Source of the DNA: Arctopsyche grandis
Taxonomy: Eukaryota; Arthropoda; Insecta; Trichoptera; Hydropsychidae
DNA length: 64,000 bases
Assembly: GCF_051622035.1 (NCBI RefSeq)
Contig: NC_135358.1
Span: 17,022,501-17,086,500, forward strand
Direction of reading: 5' to 3'
Of the stretch, positions 37,201-46,452 are shown one piece after another. Both the position numbers and the translations under genes were made by a program. The notes below the pieces were generated by a model. It worked only from the letters and a program-made list of their open reading frames with translations, was not told the origin of the DNA and made no database searches. Each line of letters opens with the position of its first letter. Position 1 is the stretch's first letter.

Positions 37201-38663
37201 AACAAGACATATGGGTCGTTTACCCCAAAACTTCAGACAAAGGGTGTCTAGGAAAGGGGTCTTCAACCCTATAAAAAGCATGCTTCGGCTAGACAAAGTG
37301 GTAGTTTTGCACTAGAAGGTCGTTTCAACGCCATTCTACACAACGGTACGTATTATATTGAATTATTTGCGAGTAAGTACAATATAAATACATTTGATAA
37401 TTATATTTACATTAAATGTTCATAATAAACAAAATTCATTACAGCTTTGTAAATATGTACATACATACGTAATTATATTGTTGAAATAACAATTTTTTTT
37501 AAGTTACCAATTATAAAACTGGACATTTACAATTGAGGATTTAAATTTTTTTTTTTAAACAAAAATTTCAACTACCTTTTTTTAATTTTTATAATTTTTT
37601 TTTTATTTTAATAAATAGTCCTCTTTTAGAGGGACAAGCAATATTTCCTCAAATCTGAAGCTTATATATAGCGTGTAAAATTAATTATTTTTGAAAATTG
37701 TACAAAAAATGACCATCATTCAAAAATAGCAATTATTCATCAGCGATACTGTTTCAAACAAATTTAAAAATAAAATTATTTTTTCTTAAACGAATTAAAT
37801 AATCATTACAAATTTTATGTAAAATCCAATATATTTTATGAAGACATCAAATATTTTCTACTTCATATCGAATTTTACAACAGTTCAAGTCAACAAACAT
37901 TGAAGGCCTTAAAAAAGGTGTGAAAAATTAAAAAATAAAATTATTTTTTCTTAAACGAATTAAATAATCATTACAAATTTTATGTAAAATCTAATATATT
38001 TTACGAAGAAATCAAATTTTTTCCACTTCATATCGAATTTTACGACAGTTCAAGTCAACAAACATTGAAGGCCTTGAAAAAGGTGTGAATCTAATTATAA
38101 AAACACTGTAGAAAACAAACACGTTTAGTGTCTAAAAATTGAAGGTTACCAAAATTAAAGCATATAATCGCTCACATAACTGAACAATAGATGAGACGAA
38201 TTAATATCAAAATCGAAAGATTCGAAACGAGCGATTTTCGCCTTAACGAAACAACTGTCACTGAATATATGTATTGTTGTCGCATATACGTAGTGACATT
38301 GACATTTGCCAAATTTGGCACAGCACAAATCTAACGAGGCAAATGTTAAGGAATACAATACGTATGGGGCTGAGGGCAGTCATTGTTGATGGGGGCGCGG
38401 GGGCGCGACTCAGGGGGCGGAGTCCCATGCTGAAGGCCAAGTGGCGAGTGACGAGTGACGAGTGACGAGTGACGAGCGACGAGCCCAACGTCACGATACA
38501 TACTGGAGCAGCGGTCCAGACAGAGCAGGGGGCGAGGGTAGGGCAGGGCAGGGCGGGGGCTGCCGGTGGGGGTGGAGGGGCAGGGGGGGCGGCGCGCCTC
38601 AATCGGGCGGCTGCGCCCCAACTCTCATCTCACGCTGACCCACACCGAACACTTACCGACCAT
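34268..38663 (-). CDS. OTUD7: OTUD7/Cezanne-type OTU deubiquitinase with UBA-like domain and two A20 zinc fingers
   Basis: Exons on the minus strand are 38663-38657 (possible start exon), 37092-36958, 36884-36672, 36598-36415, 36341-36072, 35992-35821 and 35749-34268, with consistent phases. Counting from METNLV (ATG at 37084) gives 815 residues. Cezanne enzymes are cysteine proteases that cleave ubiquitin chains, preferring K11 links, and act in NF-kB and cell-cycle control. Residues 1-43 form a UBA-like domain ([16 protein letters not shown]). The OTU core has the catalytic Cys219 in [63 protein letters not shown], and the catalytic His361 in [11 protein letters not shown]. Two CX4CX11CX2C fingers lie at 603-623 and 780-800. 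Human OTUD7 proteins have one. Splicing the ATGGTCG exon at 38663 to 37092 would extend the N-terminus by MVAPK in frame. The donor after 36958 (G|GTCATT) is weak, but the join fits the family. Confidence 0.92.
37771..38088. repeat. Tandem duplication, about 165-bp period, two copies
   Basis: A unit beginning TAAAATTATTTTTTCTTAAA and ending in ACATTGAAGGCCTTAAAAAA plus GGTGTGA occurs at 37771-37922 and again at 37936-38088, with a few substitutions. It lies in the first intron of the deubiquitinase gene. It is noncoding. Confidence 0.9.
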
Positions 38664-38690
38664 GCACCGCTTCAATAACAAACACAGTCA
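38370..38690 (-). promoter_or_regulatory. CpG-rich 5' region of the OTUD7-like gene
   Basis: This is a GC-rich island in AT-rich surroundings, with many CpGs and G-runs. It contains four and a half units of a 7-bp repeat (GAGTGAC) at about 38445-38482. Its right edge carries a minus-strand CGGTGCATGGTCG|GTAAGTG donor that defines the first exon. Because transcription runs leftward, the island extends from the first exon into the first intron. Confidence 0.5.
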
Positions 38691-39090
38691 CTATTTATTT
38701 TTACTTTTTTCATTTTAAAATGTTCCAAATTCATCAAAAAAATCCTAGATTATTTTTTTTCGTTCATAACGTTGTAGTTTTTGCGAAAAGTTTTATATTA
38801 TTAATCTTGTTAGATTCTAATAGGTCAATTTTATTTTTTTGGTCGAGATAATCGAACATACGATACCGTTATTCCCATTATATTATATGTACTAAAAAAT
38901 AGGAAAATAGTTTATTATTGTATTTAAGGTCAATTTGCAGTTTTTGCGCTTTATAATAATTATGTTGAAAGAGTTTTAGCTTTAAACATATAATATATGT
39001 ACTGTCATTATGTTTTTTTGTTTCATTACAGAAGTTTACAATTACACTTCAATCACGCGATCAATATTATATATTTTACTTCATGTACAC

Positions 39091-40065
39091 AATGGTAGCG
39101 TTAACACTAGCGGTATCTACCGCGGTATTTGATAGATCTATCAAATACCGCGTGTTCGAACGCTATTAAGGTCTGTTCATACTTAACAGCACTGCACGGC
39201 TTCAGCACTGCACGACTCCGTTTCAAATATGTCATTTTATTAAATTTCTATTCATATCTACCTACACGTCGCGGTCACGTCACGTTCACAGCACTTTGGC
39301 CGAGTGCAAGGCAAAATCAGCTTACTTATTCATTACAGGCCATGACGATACGGCGCAATATTGCTTACGTCGTATTGTCGAGTACTTACAATATGAATGC
39401 ATACACGTGCATTCGTAGATACGCGTCAGAATACAAGTCAGCAAAAGTGTTTCGGCATTTATCGAACGAAAAATTATGTATAATCGCGTTGGAAGAAGAA
39501 GCTCAAGAAGGCAATAAAAAAGCACGGAGGCGTTTTGATGTGCATCAAATGTTAAAAAATAGAAAAACTGAAGGAGAGTTTTGGACGCTGTATAAGGAGC
39601 TTGTGGATGATGGATAAATTTTTTTAAATATTTCCGTATAAAATTTTTTTAAATATTTTTTAAATATTTGCGCCAAAACCATGTCGAAAGATTGAACAGC
39701 TCTCAATTGTCACTATCGATAATTGGTCCAAAACAGCAAAGCGGCAGACTCATGGCACGTAATTCGCGTGTATATTTCCACGATGGCCAAAAAAATGGAT
39801 ACGATACGTTGACGGATGTTGCTGTAAGGTATGAACAGGAAATGTCGGGTACTGCTATAAGCCTGCCGTGGCGTAAACGTGACGGTTGGTATGAATATAC
39901 CCATATAAAATGTACCAAAGAATACTTTTCGTACGGCCAGATACCTGCTGCAGTCGGTACGTGCTGACTATATATGAACAGACCTTTACTCATGCGTACG
40001 ATCTGCGGTATTTGATAGATCTATCAAATACCGCGGTAGATACCGCTAGTGTTAACGCTACCATT
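39091..40065. mobile_element. Palindromic MITE split by a Harbinger-type insertion
   Basis: The arms 39091-39152 and 40005-40065 are inverted copies (AATGGTAGCGTTAACACTAG...CTAGTGTTAACGCTACCATT). Each arm also contains the perfect sub-palindrome GGTATTTGATAGATCTATCA plus AATACC. Without the insert at 39169-39985 and one TTA, the element would be about 155 bp and almost entirely self-complementary. I could not fix its own target duplication. Confidence 0.85.
39169..39985 (+). mobile_element. PIF/Harbinger-type element with transposase N-terminal fragment
   Basis: The ends are AGGTCTGTTCATA and TATGAACAGACCT-type inverted repeats, flanked by TTA on both sides (39166-39168 and 39986-39988). That is the 3-bp target of PIF/Harbinger. 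A plus-strand frame from about 39343 to 39617 contains ARRRFDVHQMLKNRKTEGEF followed by WTLYKELVDDG. It resembles the N-terminal 'RRRFWVHP..NR...GEF..LY..L' segment of Harbinger (HARBI1-like) nucleases, then stops. The catalytic DDE region is missing. A further frame at 39668-39967 (MRQNHVERLNSSQ...) looks like MADF/Myb-accessory or degenerate coding sequence but I cannot assign it. The element is non-autonomous. Confidence 0.85.
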
Positions 40066-40098
40066 AAGGCTGTAATTTTTTCACAAAACGTCGAATAA

Positions 40099-40317
40099 AG
40101 GTCTGTTTATACCTATCCAGCACGACCCGTATCCTGCAGGTGTCCTGCAAGTGCGAATAGTATTCTTTGGTACATTCTATATGGACGCGCAAGAATGCAT
40201 AAATGCGCATGTGCGAATGGAGTATGAATACATCCATATAATGTACCAAAGAATACTATCCGCACTTGCATGACACCTGCAGGATACGGGTCGTGCTGGA
40301 TAGGTATGAACAGACCT
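40099..40317. mobile_element. Palindromic Harbinger-type MITE with TAA target duplication
   Basis: This 219-bp element is nearly a perfect hairpin. AGGTCTGTTTATACCTATCC at the left is mirrored by GGATAGGTATGAACAGACCT at the right, and inner blocks (GTATCCTGCAGGTGTCCTGCA, TATTCTTTGGTACATT) are mirrored too. TAA flanks both ends (40096-40098 and 40318-40320). It shares its terminal sequence with the larger element at 39169-39985, which suggests mobilisation by the same transposase family. Confidence 0.92.
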
Positions 40318-40323
40318 TAAAAC

Positions 40324-40605
40324 GGTTCGGTGATTACTTATCAGATGTGAATTGCTAACAGGATAACCGCTTGCACGAAAATCGCTCGCGCGGATCTCCT
40401 GTCGCATAGGAAAATTGCCATACAGAAAACTGTTCAAATATTGGTCAAATAATAAAAATCTCGTAGAAAAAAGCATATTCTGAGCAATATTTGGACAGTT
40501 TCCTGTGTGACTAATTTTCGTGCGACAGGAGTTCCGCGTGAGCGATTTTCGTACGAGCAGTTATCCTGTTAGCGATTCACATTTGAGAAGTAACCCGTAT
40601 ACCGA
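40324..40605. mobile_element. Palindromic MITE related to the element at 16909-17209
   Basis: The left end (GGTTCGGTGATTACTTATCA, then GATGTGAA) is the inverse of the right end (TTCACATTTGAGAAGTAACC, then CGTATACCGAA). Inward blocks GCTAACAGGATAACCGCT and CGAAAATCGCTCGCGCGGAT are mirrored. TAAAAC flanks both sides (40318-40323 and 40606-40611). It abuts the previous MITE. Confidence 0.85.
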
Positions 40606-40611
40606 ATAAAA

Positions 40612-42940
40612 CATACATACATAATAAAAAAAATGGATTTATAATTATAAACTACAATTTCATTGGTTAGCTTGGTTTGAATTCAATCTTAAATATCTAA
40701 GAATTCTCAACTATTAAAATTTTTAACAAAGTTTGAAAATGTTTTCATAACAGTTCAATACCAATTTTTAGGAAGAAAAAAAATAGTGAACTTTTATGTT
40801 AGGAAGTAGGAATTCAAATTTAATTTAATCTACTGGTAAACTATAACGTTGGCACTGCCGGTATATCAGTATTTACCGGTAAATGAAAAAAAGTAGATTA
40901 AATATGTAGTTACGATATGGAGTTACTTTCCCAAAAACGTTAGCCTAAATTAAATCATAAGTAATACAAAAATAATTAATAATAATAAATTTCATATCGA
41001 TACACTTCCATTCGTAATAAATAATATTTTTTCCAATCATATTTATTTATTTAAAGTTTGGATTATAATTATTGAAACAATCGTCTGGTCGCATTAAATG
41101 TGATTTGGTTGGTCTGTACTCTTAAGCAAACATCAGCGTACCCACTCTTATGGATGCATCTTTTTGGACATTTAAATAATACTAAAAATAAAAATTTCCA
41201 AACTGCCTAATTTACAATACGATTTTTAATGCAATAATATGCACTTAATTCGCGATAAAATCACTAACGGTAATTACCGGTAAATTTTTCCAATTTACTG
41301 ATAATTACCGATGGCCAAATTCAGCTGATCTACCTGATCTATTTCCATACTCCCTAGGTTTAAAAACGTACTATAAGTATTCACAAGTGGCTACAATTCA
41401 ACAAAATTATTGATTCAATACTATGAGTAAATAATTTTAATTTATACTGAAAGATAAAATTAAATATTGAATGCGAGTAAGCAAATTTAAAATACTTAAT
41501 GATTAATTAGTTTAAGCAGTATCATGCCAGATTTTTGTTGTAGAAATATACATATGTATGTACATACATACATATACGCGAAAGTACACATAAGTGGTAA
41601 CGGCGATACAAAAATGTGTCTTTACAATCGTTTTAAATCCAAAATTATCTAACTCACTTACATACATATATTTGTATATCCTTAAATCTGTTTAAATTTT
41701 TAAGATATAAATTCCTCTGAGAAAAATAACGTTGTCAAAAAATAATAATTAGTTGGCTGAGCGATTTACAGCCAAAGTTTTAGATGCGAATAATATAAGA
41801 AATCCCTAAAGAAAAATAATTATTGGAACGTCTAAAACTACGTGATTTTAGTTTATAAAAAAAAATTGCGATATTCACAACAAATATACAAGACAGCTGA
41901 ATCCATTCCCATCCTAGTAATTCTTTACATTATCTGTTTACGAATTATCAATATATAAATGAAGTATTGTAATCGCGAGAAAATTTCACCTTGAGATTTT
42001 TAATATTCCGTTTTTCCTTTGACTATTACGGAATTGTTCCAAGAATAATTCCGTTTCATGAACAATCACTCCCCAAAATTTTTCAATTATTTCTAAGATC
42101 TCATACAAATCTTAAAACCCAAAAGAAACTTTTCTATACGTATTTACATAAACATGAAACACACTGTAATAGAAAGAAGCATCCATTCAGCACAGAAAAA
42201 AACACCACTTCAGAGTCGGAATCGTGGAGTTATACAGTAGTGGCTTTTTGACCGGAATCGTAAAAAAATCGATCGACTCAAACTCCGATTCGCATTTAAA
42301 TTGCAATTTTATTTATTAACCTTTCTACTTAATAATATACGTGAATACTGAATTATTAACGAACGTAGGGATCATGCCAGTGACAAAAGTGTTTGATTTT
42401 TAAATGATTTTTATTATTACGAAATTATGTTCACAATACATCTTATATATATTTTAATAGTTACTGATCTACTGATCATTTTCTATTTTACAATTTTATT
42501 TTATTATGGTTAGTAATCATAGTATTATATTATTCTAATTTTAATGTACAGCATAATAGGAAAAAGAGCTAAAAAACCTAAAAAAAAGTGTTTCGCCAAT
42601 ACTCAATGTATGTATGTATATAAATTTAAAACGCAATGTTTCTATGTCTTTTTCCCTTTATTAACATTAGAGAAGATTATATAAGTATCAATCCTATGAT
42701 TATATAAGTATGCAGTAATGGATTCGAATGAGCTTAACAAGTTAAAATAGAAAATGGCGACTGTTTGAGGGCTAGTCTTTTTAAAAATTTATATTAAAAA
42801 AATGCAAAATATTCTACAATTTATTAATGCAACACGTAAATATAATAGATTATTTTTAATTCAAAGGCAATGATTTACAGTCGATATGTTGATAGCATTA
42901 AATTAGATGATAAAATAGTAGAAGTAGTAAATAATTATTT
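40612..42940. other. AT-rich intergenic DNA without recognised gene
   Basis: No supported exon. Short inverted ACCGGTAAAT/ATTTACCGGT motifs occur near 40860-40885 and again near 41272-41310, which may mark another decayed palindrome. The rest is simple AT-rich sequence. Confidence 0.4.
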
Positions 42941-42954
42941 ATATTAAGATCAAA

Positions 42955-43875
42955 TAATAGACATGTCTGATAGTAAAGAAGAAGAAATAAAGAGACGTAT
43001 GAAATTATGTAAATGCAGTGCATTGGGAAGAATGGATGTTGTTTTAAATAAAAAATGCCACTCTGCCTGAAGAAAAAGATCTTCGATCAATGCAGTGATG
43101 ACGTATGGATGTGAAACTTGGACATTGAACGCCAAGATGCAACACAAAGTCCAATGCACTAAAAGAAGTATAGAATTCTGTATGCTCGGCACAACGAGAC
43201 AGGAAGCGGAATACGTGGGTGAGAAGTATGACAAGGGTAGTGGACATAGTACATAGAGTAAAGAGAATGAAATGGCAATGGATGGGCCACGTGGCTAGAA
43301 GAATGGACGAAAGGTGGACAAAACAAGTGCTAGAATGCAAAGAAGACCACAGGGAAGATGGGTAGAAGAAATTAGAAAAATGTGTGGAGTGAGATGGATA
43401 AGAGTTGCGCAAAACAGAGACGAGTGGAAGCGTGTTTAATGGTGCGTACGCACCAAGCCAACGAACGGCCCACAGGCCAACTTTAAAAACCAGTAGCGTA
43501 CAAAATATCGAAATAAAAATTAAATTTAAAAATTGAAATTAAATATCAAAATTAAAACTATTATTATTATATTAAAATTAAATTCAAGTATCAAAATAAA
43601 ATTATAATCATTATATTAAAATTAAAATTAAATATTGAAAGTTAAAACAGAACATGCACAATTTAAATAAATTTTCGAGATTGACCTAAAATTAGATCAT
43701 CAACAATCACATACAGGTAATCCTCGACTTTTGTTTTCGATTTCGATATTTTGTACGCTACTGGTTTTTAAAGTTGGCCTGTGGGCCGTTCGTTGGCTTG
43801 GTGCGTACGCACCATAAGAGGTCTTTATCCAGCATGGACGGTGAACGGCTGTAGATGATAATGATGAGGATTTAT
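42955..43875 (+). mobile_element. Decayed LINE (RTE-like) 3' part, interrupted by a MITE
   Basis: Plus-strand sequence encodes broken pieces of the late LINE ORF. These include a YGCETWTLN-like block, MKRMKWQWMGHVARRMDERW and WKRV. The sequence resumes after the MITE at 43818 with the conserved 3' end (TCTTTATCCAGCATGGACGG, then TGAACGGCTGTAGATGATAA). It ends in an ATG/ATA-rich tail. Homologous copies are at 2283-2745, 54380-54965 and 55025-55310. Stops and frameshifts throughout mean it is inactive. Confidence 0.75.
43440..43814. mobile_element. Harbinger-like palindromic MITE inserted in the LINE, TAA target duplication
   Basis: Terminal inverted repeats of about 75 bp begin with the self-palindrome TGGTGCGTACGCACCA and run through GCCAACGAACGGCCCACAGG, then TTTAAAAACCAGTAGCGTAC. 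TAA flanks both ends (43437-43439 and 43815-43817). The centre is AAATTAAA-type simple sequence. LINE sequence continues on either side, so the MITE is younger than the LINE copy. Confidence 0.92.
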
Positions 43876-44039
43876 GTAGTACGCCAGAAATATTAGAGTC
43901 GTAGTCGGTTTTTTAACAGAATGTCGGAGTCTGATTAACTTTTTTATAATGATTCCGCACTGTGATCAAAACTCGCTTACCGAACCCGTTTGAAATATAC
44001 ATACATACATAGGTAAACGCAGGAAAACTGTGTGATTAT

Positions 44040-44453
44040 CTGAAGAATGAAATTGAGAAGAAGCGATCGCAGTTTGAGTGTTCGCGATCGTTTGATGAGC
44101 GCACTCGAGATGGGCAAATCGGCAGTCGGGAGTCGGCATGGGCGCGCATGTGTCAAATCCACGGCCTCAGTCGCGGTTGGCCGTTTCGAGCGGTTGGTAG
44201 CGCTGTCCTACGATCGACGATTGTTCAACAGTCGCGAATAATAAACAAAACATAACACAACCGTCAACGCGAGTGCAAGTGCACCCTTAGCACAGTTGCA
44301 TCGTCCCCTCTGAAGTGCACCCTCGATGACCCCGAGTCGGTTCGAAAACCAACCCCCGTCTCTTGCCCGTTTGTATACAAACGTCACCCCGCCAGCGTAA
44401 CGAACTCTATTTTGAAATTAAAAAAACGCTCCTGCCTACACTCAAACACGACC
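44040..44453 (+). promoter_or_regulatory. CpG-rich 5' region / 5' UTR of the gene starting at 44454
   Basis: GC and CpG content rise (GCGATCGCAG, GCGCGCATGTG, AACGCGAGTG) immediately upstream of a well-formed first coding exon. A short upstream open frame (44047-44241) may be a uORF or chance. The transcription start is not identifiable by eye. Confidence 0.5.
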
Positions 44454-44523
44454 ATGGCCATGGTAGAGATCGAGTCCTGGATCATCTATCAATGCATCCT
44501 CACCGATTGCAGCCACTGTCATT
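44454..44523 (+). CDS. First coding exon of an unidentified gene
   Basis: An ATG in good context (CACGACCATGGCC) opens 23 codons reading MAMVEIESWIIYQCILTDCS then HCH. A strong donor T|GTAAGTATA follows, in phase 1. The exon is Cys/His-rich at its end, has balanced codon use and sits just downstream of a CpG-rich patch, as the other genes' first exons do. I do not recognise the protein. I did not find a convincing partner exon in the rest of the window. The acceptor at 47820 would create an immediate TAA and is excluded. The gene probably continues past 64000 or across a very long first intron. Confidence 0.65.
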
Positions 44524-45480
44524 GTAAGTATATTTATTAAATATATTTCACTCGTTCTGGTTTTCAGCAGCAGGTTTTTCTTTTGAGGAAAAACTCAGTT
44601 TTCTTTTCAAATTGATTTTATTTGAAGAAATCCGGCTTTCTTTTATGAAAATGTAAAAACAATTCGATTCCATTGTTTTGACTGAGACTGAGTTTTTCCT
44701 TTTATTTTAATTGTAACAAAATGTGTGTGCAATTTTAATTCATTACAGTATTTATTTCGAATTTAAAATAGTATTATCTACCGGATGTGAATCATTTCCG
44801 TTATTTAAACAATTTTGTCTATAGTAAATATGTATGTATGAAATACTTTTATCAGAAAATTAATATAATTAATATTAGGCTATTATTTTCCCTTTAATTT
44901 TTGTTTAAATTGAATATATTAGTAAACAATGCGGTTTTAGATACATGTCTAGTTACACAAATGGACAAAATTATATTACATAAGCAATCACTTACGATTG
45001 GCAATATCAGGTATATTCAGTAGATTATAATTGAAATGTGTATACGTCTGTATTTCCTCTTCCTTTCCGCTCCAATGAACGATATCGTATCGATACATTT
45101 CGTTACGGCGATTTGTTCGATGTAATTTTCATCATAAACATTGCACACGTAAATATTAAATATATAAGATTTAAATCGCGAATGAACCGCTTTTCAAGAA
45201 TTTTGCGCGCATTTCCAGTGTATTTCAAAGTTACGCTTCTTTGTTACGTTAATCATTATTTTTAAAATGGAAAATTGTAACACGAAAACGCAATATGGAA
45301 GGGGAAAAATCTTAGTAATTGGAGTTATCTTATTATTTTTTTTACATGTATATTTTTTCTTCAATATTATCATAACACCATTTCAATACTTGTAACATAG
45401 CTTATAAAATACGTACAATTTAAAGCTAACATAATAAGTAACATCATTATAAATACATAGGTTTTTGATCTTTTATTCCT
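44524..45480. other. Presumed intron start of the unidentified gene
   Basis: AT-rich with an imperfect foldback at 44585-44700 (GGAAAAACTCAGTTTTC and CTGAGTTTTTCC). No further coding feature is supportable. Confidence 0.35.
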
Positions 45481-45489
45481 ATTATGCTG

Positions 45490-46452
45490 TATATACTACA
45501 GCGCAAGTGATCACTCCGATTCGTTCATGATCTTACTAGTTTGTTCATACACGAAATATTGGTTTTAGTTTAAGTGCTAACAGTCGAAAGCTATCTTCAA
45601 CATAAACTCATCACACTTTTAGCTGTCAAAACCTTTGAGATGTCAAAACACCAAGTATTAAAAAGGGACACTCTATGGAGACCACATTACAACATTGGTA
45701 TAATTCCCGCTTCCGCTAATTTTTAAAATTTTGCAACCCAGTGTAAGCATACATATGTAGACGGGACAATTGAGAAAACTTAAACATATGTAGGTACATA
45801 TGTTATAATGCTAATAGTTTGTGCACGAACAAACTATACTTTAAAAGTTCCTTTGTCAATTTCTTCTTTTGTTTACATTACATCTGGCCAGATTAGTTCG
45901 TCTATGAACGTACTAGTGTGTTCATGGATAGGGTGCTCAATTATTCGTAGTTTTCGAATATTCAAATATCGAATAAAAATTGATGAAATATTCGAATATT
46001 CGTATTTTTTTTTTGACTCACCAGTATTGATTTATTTAAAAAATTGTCAGTAAAATATTATTTAATTAAAATAATTATTGGTTAATTATAACGAGTGACT
46101 TCTGGCAAATATAGAAAATGCCGCTTTCAAAGCTGTTTGTCGGTCAACTATTATTTGTAGATAAGAAAAAAATTTCAAAACACGGGAAAAGGATCATTGA
46201 TTGTCGGAACAGCATTATCGGCACGGTCGCTTGGGTATATTGAAAGAAAAAAAATGACTTCCCATATTGAATCTCAAGTGTACAATTTTTTTTCATTGTT
46301 AAGATATGTTTTAAATTCCATTCGAAATATTATAAATTAATATTTTCGAATTTTCGATGGATTATTCGAATATTCATATAAACGAAAATTAGGCGAATAT
46401 TCTAATACTCGATTGAGAACCCTATTCATGGACAAACGAAACGCACACTTGG
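45490..46452. mobile_element. Second copy of the GTTCATGAAC-type MITE, split by a hAT insertion
   Basis: The left side (GATCACTCCGATTCGTTCAT, then ACTAGTTTGTTCATAC) and the right side (TGAACGTACTAGTGTGTTCATG, ending ACACTTGGACTGTAAT after the hAT) match the family at 28954-29386. It is noncoding. The hAT element at 45929-46424 interrupts its right end. Confidence 0.7.
45929..46424. mobile_element. Non-autonomous hAT element with 8-bp target duplication
   Basis: Terminal inverted repeats TAGGGTGCTCAATTATTCG and CGATTGAGAACCCTA, with subterminal GAATATTCGAAT words, delimit 496 bp. TTCATGGA flanks both sides (45921-45928 and 46425-46432), an exact 8-bp duplication typical of hAT elements. No transposase ORF is present. 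Confidence 0.92.

Noticed and set aside
45038-45265. 75-codon plus-strand open frame
   Set aside because: No domain, no splice sites, AT-driven codon use.
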